From Heterohyrax brucei (lineage: Eukaryota > Chordata > Mammalia > Hyracoidea > Procaviidae): a stretch of DNA of 64,000 nucleotides. Below, in pieces: positions 10,632 to 22,715 of the stretch (position 1 is its first letter; each line of letters opens with the position of its first letter). The stretch covers positions 24,347,501 through 24,411,500 of the forward strand of contig CM053140.1 of assembly GCA_028571685.1 (NCBI GenBank), read 5' to 3'. The notes beneath the pieces were generated by a model. The model searched no databases. It had not been told where the DNA came from and was given only the letters and a program-made list of their open reading frames with translations. Made by a program: the position numbers and the translations under genes.

Positions 10632-12696
10632 AAAATATATGGTACAGACCCAACCAGCAAGTAAAGAAGATAAAGTAAAGAAATATAAAGGAGATAATAA
10701 GTGTCAAAAAACTTTTAGCCAGATTGCAAATCTTACTATATTTAAAAGAACTGCTGGAGTAAATGCTTCTGAATGTTGTGAGTGTGGAAAAGCCTTCAAG
10801 GATCATATCATTAAGTGTGACATCAGATCTCACACTGAATACAAACCTTATTATTGTAGGAAACATGAAGAGGCCTGTAGTTGGTTTTCTTTTGTAAAAC
10901 CTCATTTGGGAACACTTAATGGAGAAAACCTTTGTAAATGTGAGGGTCATGAGAATCCCTGTAGTTGTTTTTTATCCCTAACTAAATATATAACACCTCA
11001 TAGTGGAGAGAGACCTTATGAATGCAAGGAATGTGGTAAAACTTTTAGCCAGTCTTCACACCTCCATACCCATATGAGATCTCACAGTGGAGAGAGGCCT
11101 TATGCATGTAATGAATGTGGAAAAGCATTTAGGCAGGCCTCATCCCTCGTTAAGCATAGAAGAATACACAGTGGAGAGAGGCCTTATGAATGTAAGGAAT
11201 ATAGAAAAGCATGTAGTCATATTTTGTTCCTCTGTAACCATTTAAAAACTCACAGTGGAGAAAGGCCTTATGAATGTAAGCAGTGTGGGAAAGCATTTAG
11301 ACAGGCCTCATCCCTCATCGAGCATAAAAGAGCACACAGTGGAGAGAGACCTTATAACTGTAAGGAGTGTGGGAAAGCATTTGTTCGGCATTCACACCTC
11401 ACTCGACATGAAATAATACATAGTGAAGGGAAGTCTTATGAATGTAAGGAATGTGGAAAAGCATTTAGTCAGGCTTCATGCCTCACTCAGCATAAACGAA
11501 CTCACAGTGGAGATAGACCTTATAAATGTAATCAACCTTGGAAAGCCTTTGGTTGTCTCCCACATCTCACTGGACATGTGAGTACTGACAATGGAGAGAA
11601 ACCTTATGTATGTGGTGAATGTGGGAAATCCTATACTCGGTCTTCAACCCTCTCTGATCATTTAAGAAGTCACAGTGGAGAGAGGCCTTATGTATGTAGT
11701 GAATGTGGAAAAGCATTTAGGCAGGCCTCATCACTTGTTCAGCATAGAAGAATACACAGTGGAGAGAGGCCTTATGAATGTAAAGAATGTAAGAAAGCCT
11801 TTAATCATCCTTCAAACCTCACTAGACACATGAGAACTCACAGTGGAGAAAGGCCTTATGAATGTAAGCAGTGTGGAAAAGCATTTAGTCGATCTTCATT
11901 TCTCTGTAACCATTTAAAAACTCACAGCGGAGAGAGGCCTTATGAATGTAAGCAGTGTGGAAAAGCGTTTAGACAGGTCTCATCCCTCATTGAGCATAAA
12001 AGAGCACACAGTGGAGAAAGGCCTTATAACTGTAAGGAGTGTGGGAAAACCTTTATTCGGCACTCACACCTCACTCAACATGAAAGAACACACAGTGGAG
12101 AGAAATCTTATGAATGTAAAGAGTGTGGAAAAACATTTAGTCAGGCCTCATGCCTCACTCAGCATAAAAGAACTCACAGTGGAGAGAGGCCTTATAAATG
12201 TAATGAATGTGGGAAAGCCTTTGGTTGTCTCCCACACCTCACTGGACATATGAGAAGTCACAGTGGAGAGAAACCTTATGTATGTGGCAAATGTGGGAAA
12301 TCCTATACTCGGTCCTCAACCCTCTCTGATCATCTAAGAACTCACAGTGGAGAGAGGCCTTATGAATGTAAGGAATGTGGGAAAGCATTTAGTTCGTTGT
12401 CACGCCTCACTGCACATTTAAGAACTCACAGTGGAGAGAGGCCTTATGAATGTAATGAATGTGGGAAGGCATTTAAGCTGGCCTCATCCTTCATAGAGCA
12501 TAGAAGAATACATACTGGAGAGAGGCCTTACTACTGTAAGGAATGTGGGAAAGCATTTATTCGGTACTCACACCTCACTCGACATAAAAGAATACACAGT
12601 GGAGAGAAGATTTATAAATGTAAAGCACGGGGCGAAGCATTTAGTCAGGGCTTAGCCTCAGCATTAAAGAACTCACAGTGGAGAGAGGCCTTATGA
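10632..12696 (+). CDS. Zinc-finger exon of a KRAB/C2H2 zinc-finger gene
   Basis: Encodes a sequence-specific DNA-binding array, expected to act in the nucleus. The exon opens after 'tattttcaacag' with one base completing a phase-2 codon; the first in-frame ATG is at 10639, and residues below count from it. A spacer (1-43) is followed by three badly degraded finger-like units (about 44-121), then a regular 28-residue array whose first Cys is residue 129. Nineteen units follow, then a truncated twentieth at 661. Unit 3 lost a Cys (KEYRKACS); unit 7 lost a Cys and its last His (NQPWKAFG, STDNGEK). The other seventeen keep C2H2. The linker is almost always SGERPY rather than TGEKPY. Units 4-8 and 12-16 repeat one five-finger module, and units 18-20 begin a third copy. 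A frameshift at about 12640 replaces the last finger with LASALKNSQWREAL and a stop. About 2 kb of open frame argues against an old pseudogene, but exon 3 is doubtful. Confidence 0.85.
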
Positions 12697-13800
12697 ACAT
12701 AATGTGAATGTGGGAAAGCCTTTGGTTGTCTCCCACATTTCACTGGATATATGAGAGCTAACAGTGAAGAGAAGCCCTCTATAGTAGTCAATGTGGGAAA
12801 TCCTATAGTGGGTCTTCAGCACTTTTTGATCATGTAAGAACTCACAGTGGAGGGAGGCTTTATGAATGTAGGAATGTTAGAAAGCCTTTAATTTGTCATA
12901 CCTTGTTGCACTTACAAGAACTCACATTGCAGAGAGGCCTTATAAAAGTGAACAAAGTGGGAAAGCCATCAGTTTTGCTGACAGCTCACTAGACATATGA
13001 GAACTCCCAATGGAGAAAAGGCTTGTGAATATAACAGATGTGGGAAAGCCTTTAGTCAGTCCTCAACTCTTTCTGTAACTATATAGGAAGTCACACTGGG
13101 GAAAGGCCTTAGGAATGTAAGGAATGTAGAGGAACCTTTAGTCATTGCTGACATCTCACTGTTCATAAAACCTCACACTGCAGAGAACCTATTAATAGCC
13201 TTTATTAAGTTCTCAACCTCACTACACAGAGTAATTTACAGTAGAGTGAGGTCTTTTGATTAAGGAAATATGAAAAAGCATTTGCTGTTCTTACTCAAGG
13301 AACTCAAAACTCATCATAGAGAAAGAGCTGAGTATAAGGGATGTGATGAAGTCTTTAGTTTCATTTGTTTCTAAACATGTAAGAACTCTGTGGGGAGGCC
13401 TTTTGTATGTAAGGAAGGAGAAAAACTTCAGTTCTCTGTCATCCTTTTGAAGACTGTGAGAAAGTTACTGGAAAGAAAGAGTATATATGCAGGTCATGTT
13501 CGAAAGCTTCAGTGATCCCTCATCTTTTTGAAAACCTGAGAGAAAATACATGGGACAGAAACCAAGTAATGTAAAGTTGTATGGTAAAGATTTTGCTCAA
13601 GTATCCAAGATCATGAAGATACACAGATATGGGGAAGTCTTCACTAATAACATCTATTAAATATGGGACAAGTTAATGTGTCAGGTAAACCATGTGTATG
13701 TAAGGAATGTGGAAACACATGAGTCTTTGTAATTCATACAAAACATGTAACATTGTTTATAATAATACTGTGGATTGATCCTATGAATGTAAAAGACATG
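12697..13800 (+). pseudogene. Decayed continuation of the zinc-finger array
   Basis: Directly after the stop the 84-bp finger periodicity continues for about 1.1 kb with indels and stops. Finger cores such as 'gaatgtgggaaagcctttgg' (12708), 'aatgtgggaaatcc' (12793), 'gatgtgggaaagcctttag' (13038) and 'gtaaggaatgtgg' (13699) recur. The first two fossils match the fourth and fifth units of the five-finger module, so the ancestral array was longer and ran through here. If the upstream gene is transcribed, this is now 3' UTR. Confidence 0.85.
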
Positions 13801-15245
13801 AAATACTGAATGTATGGGTGTCACACACAGAGACTGTGATTGAAAGTACCCTTTCAAGTGTCATTTTGCTGGTTACATTCAAATTTTCTTTATTATAAAA
13901 TCTCAACTACTTATGGATATCTTGAAATGTCTTTTCTGTTTAACATGTTTTGAAAGGTTTTGCATGCACATTCTCATTCACTATGTTATTATAGAAAATT
14001 GGATTTTAGCACAAAAGCATGAGATAAACTCCTAAATAATTCAATTTCCTACCACAGTTATTTTGGATATTTTCTTTTATCCTTTTTTGTATGCAAAGTA
14101 ACATTTCCTTAAAGATTATAATTGTTAGTGTATGGGTACTCAACATCTTTTGCCATTACTTTACTCATTTTTCCCTTATGACTCTCATGGTCTCAGTTTT
14201 GCTGACAACATGCCGCTTGCAGATGGTGTTGTAAGAAGCAGCATTTCTCTGGAACGAGGGTTTTTCCTTGTGGTCCATGTAGACCCTCATCTTGACCCAG
14301 CAGCAGCAGAGATTGTGTCTTCCACAGTCCTAGAGACTGTACTTTAAGATAGAGTCCTGCATTTGGTAATTCTGTAATTACAAGAGTGCTAGGCCTGTGA
14401 CTGAAGCTACAATTGTTTGGTGGACTACACTGGTGGTTGGTCTTCTAACTGAATGCATCTTTGCCAGTAGAGCCTAAATGTTTATATAAAGCTGCCAACG
14501 CAGGATGAACTGCAATCATTCTTTTTGATTCCTTATATAAGGGGACATGGTGGCCCTAAGTCCAAAAGCATTGCTCTTAGGTTTCTCATTGACTGAGCAA
14601 TTTCTCTTTCAAGATCATTGTATGGCAATCCCTGGGAACCCTAATTGTGTCCATTGATACCTAATGGAAACGCTGACAGGGAAGAAACAGTGTCCTGTAC
14701 AACAGAGAGTTTTCAGTAAGTGCCTGGCTGCGTGTCTTATTGTACTACCAGTGCATCATTTTGTTGAGAAAAACTTTAGTCTATGTTAGGAAAGGCAGTC
14801 GTAGCCTACTGTTGTTTTAAAAGCAATGTATAAAGTAGATCGTGTGTGATGATGACAGTTTTATGAAACATATATGCAGACAAACAGCTTGTAGAGAAGA
14901 GTAGTACATTAAAAAAGGATTGTCTCCCAACGATTAAACAGTGGTTTCTTCAGGCTTTGCTTTCTCCCTACCCTAATTTGCATTTTTCACATTTAAAAAC
15001 GATAACCCACTATCAAAGTGTACAGTATTGTGAGTTTTAACAAATACATCAGTTTTTATTATCAGTTATCAGAGAGAAAGCACTGAATAGTTCCTACCTC
15101 CAGATAATCCATAGTGCTGCCCATTTTGAGTCAGATCTTGTCCTCAATGTGAATTCCTTGTAGCTGTGCTTATGCTAGTCATTCAGTGTAGAGCTTGTAG
15201 ATTCTGCTTCTCTTTGTTTACCGTAATGAGTTTGACATTATTTAC
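13801..15245. other. 3' flank of the KZNF gene, no gene recognised
   Basis: AT-rich sequence with no recognisable gene or repeat and no clear polyadenylation signal I can tie to the gene. A short open frame at 14132-14347 has no family features. Confidence 0.4.
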
Positions 15246-15793
15246 TGTTAGGCATTGAATTATGCTCCAAAGATATCAGTCAGTTTGGCTAGGCCATGAT
15301 TTTTAGTGTTGTGTGGTTGTCCTCCATTTTCTGATTGATGTAATTTTCATATGTGTTATAAATTCTAATCTCTGCCTGTAGTTATTGAGGCAGGATCAGC
15401 TTATGTTGAAGAGGATGTGGATGGGTTGTGAAAGCCTTTCTCAGATCAGATCCCTGATCCAATCTAAAAGGAGTTTTCCTGATGAGTGACCTGTATCACC
15501 TTTTGTCGTACAAGAGATGGAAGGAGAGAGATGTGAGCAGAGAGTGGGGGAACTTGCACCACCAAGAAAGCAGTGCCAGAAGCAGACCGTGTCCTCAGGA
15601 TGTAGGGTTGCTGCTTGAAGGTACTGGACCAGAAGATTGATGTCAGTGACCTTCTTCCAGAGCTGACACAGAGCCTTCCACTGGACCTGATACCCTAAAT
15701 TTAGATTGGTAGCCTTCTAGGCTGTGAGAGAATAAACTTTTCTTTTTTACAGTAACCCACTAGTGGTATTTCTGTTATGGCAGTACCAAGACA
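15246..15793 (+). mobile_element. Solo LTR, MaLR-like (sense)
   Basis: Begins 'tgttaggcattgaattatg' and ends 'ggcagtaccaagaca', with the shared LTR layout including 'gagaataaactttt' shortly before the end. No clear target duplication is visible. Confidence 0.65.
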
Positions 15794-17934
15794 TGTATGT
15801 TGATGAATGTGATTTAATGGTTTGTTCTTTTGTATTGCTGCCAGCCAGCTAGCCAAGTGCCGTCGAGTCAGCTGCAGTATTCCTTTTTATAGACATATCT
15901 CAGTTTGTGTATGTACGAGTGGAAGGATATTTGTGCTGTTTCACCTTTTGTAAGAAAGCAACTGTGTGTTGTCACTGGGCAGGGAGAGCAGTGGAAGCAA
16001 CATATATGTGGGCGTGTAAATTTATATGGGAATGTACATTTTCACTCAGTCATAATAAGAAAAGCAGCTAACAGTTCTGCTTACATTCCTGAGTGACAAC
16101 TATTGTGTCATATGATAGCTTTATGTTTACTTTTATATGAAATAGTCACTTTTTCAAAGGGGCTGTGCCATTTTATATTTCACCATTGAGGTATAATTTC
16201 AGTTGATGCTGTTTGGGGAAGAATTTTGTGTACTTCCATGTGCCACTGGGCTTTGGGGGATTAAATTTGGTTTAGTAGCTCATTTGACAGGTAGTGCAAC
16301 ATTTGCTGAGGAGAGGGTAGCTATTGGACGTTTCACCTAGGTTCAGCCACAGTGCCGTGTGTGAGTTTCCAGATTCACCATTGCTGAAACTAAGAGCTGG
16401 AGAAAACTTGTAGTATCCAAGAGGTGTACCATGCAGAAACTCAGCACTGGGAAATTATCACCCTGTGTCTGGAAGGGAAGCCATCCTTCTGATGTTCTCC
16501 ACATACTGGAGTGTGACCAAGGAGAAATGTAATACCCAGCTCTGTCATCAGACAGCAGGCAAAAGGAATCCAGTAGGAGAAGTGAAAAGTATATAACTAT
16601 GCCAATGGTAAAACAGGGTTTATTATTATGTTTATTAGTATGACACAGCTCCTAGCAGTGTAAAATGCTGTGACATCAGACTTGGAGTTCACAAAGAGGA
16701 GAATCAATTTAGCAACTACCCAAAGTTGACTTGTGGAAGTTAGATAAAACCTACATTTTCTGAACTTTTTACCATTTGTGACACCAGCTGTGACTTTCAT
16801 GGTATTGTCTCCTTTTTTTCTGGGTTTGATAATTTGTTGTGATGGCTTCACAGGACTCACTCATGACTATGTGGTTTGCTGAAGTAGCAGGTTACAATTT
16901 GGGATGAGAATTAACTTGGAAGTAACAAGGAAGAATACAGCTTACTCATTAAACAACTCAGCTGTGCCCACAGCGTGGTTTCTACTCTGCAGCCCTGCTT
17001 GGGCCTAGCCTCTGCCTACTCATTCAGTTAAAGGTTCAATCCTCTAGACATAACATCTGTGCCCAGCACTTTGGATACCGACCACAAGTTTGGAGCTCCC
17101 AGGGTCACTAGCATTTCCAACTCGCTGAAATTTGAATGTGCCCTTTACCCAGTGGTTTCAGTAATTTGCTAGAATGACTCATTTCAGGAAGTTTTATACT
17201 TAACAGAACAGTTTGATCTTAGCAGAAAGGATACAAATCAGAATCAGAGACACATTGTAAGGATTAGAAGGGTCTCAAATAGGAAGGTCCCATGCCCTAA
17301 GGATACTTTATACCTCCCTTCCCTCACACACATAGAAGTCTGTCACCAACCAGGAAGCTCACCTGGCCTTCAATGTCCAAAGAGTTTTTTATTGAGGGTT
17401 TCTTTTTTTTTTTAAATTAAGGCACAATGATTGTATTATTGGTCACATGATTAAATTCAGTCTGTAGCCATATTTCCTGTCTGAAATTTGGGTAGAGGTG
17501 GTGCTTATTGTTACATGGTGGGTTTTTGAAGTCTTACAGCTTGAGTCACCTGCTTAGAATGTGCTACACAATGTGCCCTGGCTACTCGATGAATGTCAGA
17601 GACATTCCAATTCCTTGTATAAAATAATTTTTCACCACAAAGGGCTGCTTATGTATTTAGGTGGAAAATACTGCTTACTGCACATTCAGAAATAGCACAT
17701 GATACAAAAGGACATCCTGTTTGATACGCTGGAAGTCAGGCAAAAACAAAGGTAACTGCATGAGATGTATTGCCCTAACTGTTGTAACAATGAGCCTAAG
17801 CATATCGATGATCATGAAGATGTTGTAGGAATGCAGCATTTTACTCTGTTATACTAAAGTTTACCATGAGTCAGAGCCAACCCCACAGCATTATAACATG
17901 CACCAGGCAGTGTTTTATATGAATTAACTCAGTT
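15794..17934. other. Intergenic sequence, no gene recognised
   Basis: A short antisense RTE/AfroSINE tail ('gtgccgtcgagtcagc') lies at about 15858-15874. The stretch 16900-17640 has the composition and block structure of a degraded LTR, but I cannot assign it. The open frame on the minus strand at 16597-16860 has no recognisable domain. Confidence 0.35.
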
Positions 17935-19045
17935 ACACTAAGACAGATGTGGTCAGTTTGATTTCTCTGTATTCCATCTGGAAAGTTCCACTTGTATGTC
18001 TCCATGTTGTTGAAGAAAGATCTTCCATTGAGTAAGTCATTGGTTTTGCAAAGCCCTGTCATGTGATTGCCCTCTTGATTTTTATCACTCAGGCCATATT
18101 CTCCAACTATTGATCGTTCTTTGCTTCTAACTGTACATTCCAATCACTATGAATTATCAGGGCATCTTGATTGCAAGTTGAACCCACTTCAGAATGCAGA
18201 AATTGGTTTGAATTTTCTATTTTCCTGTGTCAAGAGTGGTTGGATTGTAAGTTTGAATAATACTCACACTAACTGGTATTCCTTGTAGGCATATGGATGT
18301 TATCCTATCACGAACAATGTTGAGTTTCAGGATAGATCTTGAAATGTTCTTTTGGATGATGGATGTAATACCATTCTTCAGTTTCTCATTTCCATCATAA
18401 TAGACTGTACCAGATCAGAATTCACTGCCATTTCAGGATCTTTATTTGCTGATGTGGTGTGACGCAAAATAAGAAAAAACAGCTACAAATATCCGTTAGT
18501 AATTGGAACATGGAAGTTGTCTAGTTCTAGACTGTCCGATTCCAAAGGACTAGAACTAGTCTGTTTCACCTCACAAATTCCTAGGGATGTCAATCTTCAA
18601 GCACTCCATTTCATTTTAGACAGCTTTCATTTGTCCTAGTTTCATACTTAATACTTTCCATGTTCCAATTATTAATGGATATTTGTAGCTGCTTTTTCTC
18701 ATTTTAAGTCATGCCACATCAGCAAATGAAGATCCTGAAAGCTTTATTCCATCCATGTCATTAAAGGTGACTCTTATTTGATGAGACTGCTCTTCACCAG
18801 TTGTATTTGGAGTGCCTTCCACCCTCAGGAGCTCAACTTCTACCAGAAATGTTCCACTCCTGTCCCTAAGACAGTGTTCTACTGCTATACACATGTTTCC
18901 ACTGGCCAATGTTTTCAGAAGTAGATTGGCAGATCCTCCTTCCCAGTATAAGTCAGAAAGCACTACTAAATCCTGTCTATCAAGAATGGTTCTGCTGGAT
19001 TCAGCATCACAGTAAAATGCAAGCTACCACAGTACAGCAAACTGA
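17935..19045 (-). mobile_element. Inverted 5' segment of an RTE/BovB-like LINE
   Basis: Antisense RTE from within the endonuclease region (17940-18430) to the 5' end (about 19045), parallel to the antisense RTE at 29690-30620 ('catgccacatcagcaaatg', 'cagaagtagattggc'). It abuts the sense remainder at 19046. It contains an extra inverted piece at 18432-18535. Confidence 0.8.
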
Positions 19046-21110
19046 CGACTTATTCATTGGAAATACCATTGATTCCTTACAGGAATCAAACTGACTAAAG
19101 CTGTGGAAAAAGTTAATGGTAAAGCTTAGTATCATCCCTACAAAGAAGGCCAGGGGCTGACTGTGAAACAGATCATCAGCGGCTCATATGCAAGCTGAAG
19201 TAGAGCTAAAAAAAAAAATGAAAATAGTCAACAAGAGCCAAGGTACAACCTTGAGTATAGTCCACTTGCAGAAAGCAAAAGGTCATCAGAAAGATGAAAA
19301 GAAAAAACAGTACGAAGTGCATGTCAGAAGAGACTCTGAAACTTGCTCCTGAACACAGGGTAGCTAATGTGAAAGGAGGTAATGAGGATGAACAGAAGAT
19401 TTCAAAGGGAAGCTTAAGAAGAAAACATAATGAAAATGTGCAAAGACTCAGTTGCAAAACCAAAAGGGAAGAATGTACACAGCATTGCTAAGATGAAAGA
19501 ACTGATGGAAAAATTCAAGCCTCCAGTTGCAGTAGAGAAGGATCCAATGGCAAAGTAGTGAATGTCAGATGAGGCTTCAGAAGATGGAAGGGATACACAC
19601 AGTCACTGAACCATGAATAGTTCAACATTTAGCCATTTCAGGAGGTAGCATATGATCAAAAACCAATGGTACTGAAGGATGAAGTCCAAGGTGCACTAAA
19701 AATGCTTGAAAACACAAGGTCCCAGGAATTGAAAGAATGCCAATTCAGACATTTCAACAAGTGCATGCAGTGCTGAAAGTGCACACTCATCTGTGACAAG
19801 AAATTTGAAGACATCTACCTGTCCAACCAGATGGAAGAAATTCATATTTGCATCTATTCCAAAAAAAGGTGATCCAACAAAATGTGGAAATTATCAGTAT
19901 CATTAATGTCACATGCAAGTAAAATTTTCCTGAAGATAATTCAAACGATGGTTGCAGCAGTACATTAACAGGGAAGTGTGAAAAACTCAAGCCAGATTCA
20001 GAACAGGACATGAAATGAGGGATATCATTGCTGATGTCAAATGGATCTTGGCTGAAAGTAGAGAATTCCAGAGAGATGTTTGCCTGTGTTTTATTGACTA
20101 TGCACAGGGATCATAAGAAATTATAGATAACATTGAGAAGAATGGGAATTCTAGAGCACTTCATTGTGCTCATGCAGAACCTTTACATGGACCAAGAGAC
20201 AGTTGTTTCAACAAAAAATGGGGACAGAACAAGTTTTTAAATGAAAAAAAGTGTGTATCAGGGTTGTATAGTTTTATGACACTTAATATGTGGCCTGAAA
20301 AAACAATCTGAGTGGCTGGACTACATGAAGAACATGGCATCAGGAGTCATTAACAATCTGTGATAGGCATATGACACCACTTTGCTGAAATCAAAGAGGT
20401 TTTGAAGCACTTATTGATAAAAAAAATCAAGGGCTGCAGCCTTCAGTATGGATCACATCTCAGCATAAAACAAAAATCCTCACAACTGAACCAATAAGCA
20501 ACATCATGATAAACACAGAAAATACTGAAGTTTTCAAGGATTTCATTTTATCTGGATCCACAATCAATGAAATCAGCAGTCAAGAAATCAAATGACATAT
20601 TGGGCAAATCAGCTGCAAAAGACATCTTTAAAGTGTTAAAAAAGAAAGACGCCACTTTGAGGACTAAGGTGCGCCTTACTCCAACAATGGTATTTTTCAG
20701 TCACCTCACGTGCATGGGAAAACTCGACAAGGAATTAGAAAAACCAAAGAAGGGATGCCTTTGAATTATGGTGTTGGCAAAAAATACTGAATGTACCAAG
20801 GAATGCTGGAAGAGCAAACAGGTCGTGTTAAAGGAAGTACTGCTAGAATGATCCTTAGAAGGGAGCACGAGGAGTCTTCATCTTGTGTTCTATGGACATG
20901 TTCTCAGGAGGGACTAGTTCCTGGAGAAGGATATCATGTTTGGTGAAGCAGAGGACTGGTGAAAAAGAGGAGGACTCTTGATAAGATAGACTGACACAGT
21001 GACTGCAACAATGGGCTACGACATAGCAATGACAGGATGGTGTAGGACCAGGCAGTCATTTGTTCTATTGTATACCAGGCTGCTATGAGTTGTAAGCAAT
21101 TCAAAGACAG
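19046..21110 (+). mobile_element. Sense 3' segment of the same RTE LINE (5'-inversion structure)
   Basis: Sense RTE running from the endonuclease/linker region through the RT domain to the 3' end (about 21100). Its first RTE bases ('ggaatcaaactgactaaag', 19083) coincide in element position with the internal end of the inverted segment (17960), as expected for one twin-primed insertion. Numerous stops and indels make it a fossil. Confidence 0.8.
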
Positions 21111-22159
21111 CTAAAAACAGTTACTGCAGTTAATCAAGAGCAATCTGTATAAGGTAGAGACTCCTGTAGGCTCATTGTTTAAGGCAGTTGATTACTCCTA
21201 GAAGTTGCAAAGTTAGTCTGTGACTACAAGGTCAGGATTCACACCATGACTTAGGCAGAGGATGCTTTATCTTGATGCTAATTTTTGAGCATCCTCCAAG
21301 AACCAGGAGCCTTAGGCTGAGAATGAATCAAAGCACTCTAATCTCAGGGTGTAAATGGGCCAAAAAAAATGAAGTCTTTTCCTGTGACTAGAGGGAATCA
21401 ATAAATACAAGAAATTAGAGTTTGTGGGACAAAATCAGCTATAGCATCTAACTCTGCCCTCAAGATCTGGGCCTGCCCATACCCTTGCCTTTCTTGTGTG
21501 GTCCCAACGACATCCTGATCCAGATCCAAGGCTCAGCTGGTCTCTACAGAAGACAAATACCTCTTCTAATTTTCCAGCTGGAAGGGGTGGCCACAACCAT
21601 TGATGTCCTCTACCTCTGAGGCCCTTCTCAGAATGCTGGTGGGACTTGGAAGTGTATGTGCACTTCACTTGCCAGCCTTGTCCCCCTGGTGGGACTTGGA
21701 AGTGTATGTGCACTTCACTTGCCAGCCTCCTTCTAACTCCTGCCAACACCAGTGACTGAATTACTTTTTCCTGTATCATGGTGTCCCTCTGGTCCATGCA
21801 GAGCCTTGAAAGAGGGGGAGTGTCTAAACTGGTAGGCACTGGGTCAACAGGCACTGTAACAGTCTGGGAAGTGGCACTCTGTTTTGATTGCTCCTTCCTG
21901 TGGCAGCTCATTAGTCACTGCCATCTGGCTCACCCTGTGCCAGTCAGAGCCACCATGGTAGTTGTTGGCCCGGATCTCAGGTCCCTTATGGCAGGATGTG
22001 GGATGGGAAGGGTAGTCAGGGACAGTCAGAGAGTGTCTTTTATCTATATAATTCTCATGCACTTGTATTAGACATATGTTCCTCAATAACCCAAAGTGTT
22101 TATCATTTCACCTGAAGTTTGATAATTTACGTTCAGGTAAAATGATGACCCCTCACATG
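21111..22159. other. Intergenic sequence with a perfect 43-bp direct repeat
   Basis: No gene is recognised. A moderately GC-rich stretch at 21430-22060 has open frames on both strands that lack domain features. Two identical 43-bp units lie at 21636-21678 and 21686-21728. Confidence 0.45.
21636..21728. repeat. Perfect 43-bp tandem duplication (period 50)
   Basis: The unit starting 'ctggtgggacttggaagtg' and ending 'cttgccagcct' occurs at 21636-21678 and again at 21686-21728 with no mismatch, separated by 'tgtcccc'. Confidence 0.95.
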
Positions 22160-22352
22160 GGAAGCTGGGAATGTTACCCTGTCAGTGTTAACTCACAGCA
22201 ATCCTATAGGATACAGTGGAACTGCTGCATAGTTTCTAAGACTGTATTCTGTACAAACAGACTGCCACATCTCTCTTCTGCTGAATGGCTAGTTGGTTGG
22301 AGCTAATGACCTTTCTGTTAGCAGCTGAGTGCTTTAACCACTAAGCCACCAG
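22160..22352 (-). mobile_element. AfroSINE (antisense)
   Basis: Antisense AfroSINE with 'gtgttaactcacagcaatcc' near its tail and head 'accactaagccaccag'. Confidence 0.75.
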
Positions 22353-22394
22353 TACTCCTCTAAAAGCCTAATGTTGTCTTTAGATGCTGTCTCA

Positions 22395-22680
22395 TACAGA
22401 CCGTACCATAACAAAACAAAATACTGCCTGTCCTGCACCTTCCTTGTCATCGTTACGCTTGAGTCCACTGTTGCAGCCACTATGTTAATCCATCTAAACC
22501 AAAAATACCAAAACAACTGCTGTTGAGTCTATTCTGACTAATAGCAAACCTATAGGACAGAGTAGAATTGCTCCATAGAGTTTCCAAGGAGCGCCTGGCA
22601 GATTCAAACTGCCCACCTTTTGGTTAGCAGATATAGCACTTAACCACTATGCCACCATGGTTTCCTGTTAATCGATCTAA
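22395..22680 (-). mobile_element. RTE LINE 3' fragment split by an AfroSINE
   Basis: Antisense RTE 3' sequence ('caaaatactgcctgtcctg', 'ccactgttgcagccac') at 22395-22496, interrupted by the AfroSINE at 22497-22665. Confidence 0.7.
22497..22665 (-). mobile_element. AfroSINE (antisense) with target duplication
   Basis: A nearly complete antisense AfroSINE flanked by 'gttaatccatcta' on the left and 'gttaatcgatcta' on the right, a 13-bp target duplication with one mismatch, inside an RTE fragment. Confidence 0.88.
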
Positions 22681-22715
22681 TAGCTGTTATATTTGCAACA
22701 ATTGTATAAGAATCC

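Noticed and set aside
11942-12253. 103-codon open frame inside the zinc-finger exon in another frame
   Set aside because: It shows the same 28-residue period as the real frame and is an out-of-frame reading of the finger repeats.
11000-12660. Regular 84-bp repeats resembling a repeat array
   Set aside because: They encode C2H2 fingers in one continuous frame; they are not CRISPR or satellite DNA.
16900-17640. A specific ERVL or MLT2-type LTR
   Set aside because: The block structure is suggestive, but no terminal motifs or target duplication could be found, so no family is claimed.
21435-22071. Overlapping open frames on both strands as a gene
   Set aside because: One frame spans the 43-bp duplication, no domain is recognisable, and strand-symmetric openness suggests composition only.
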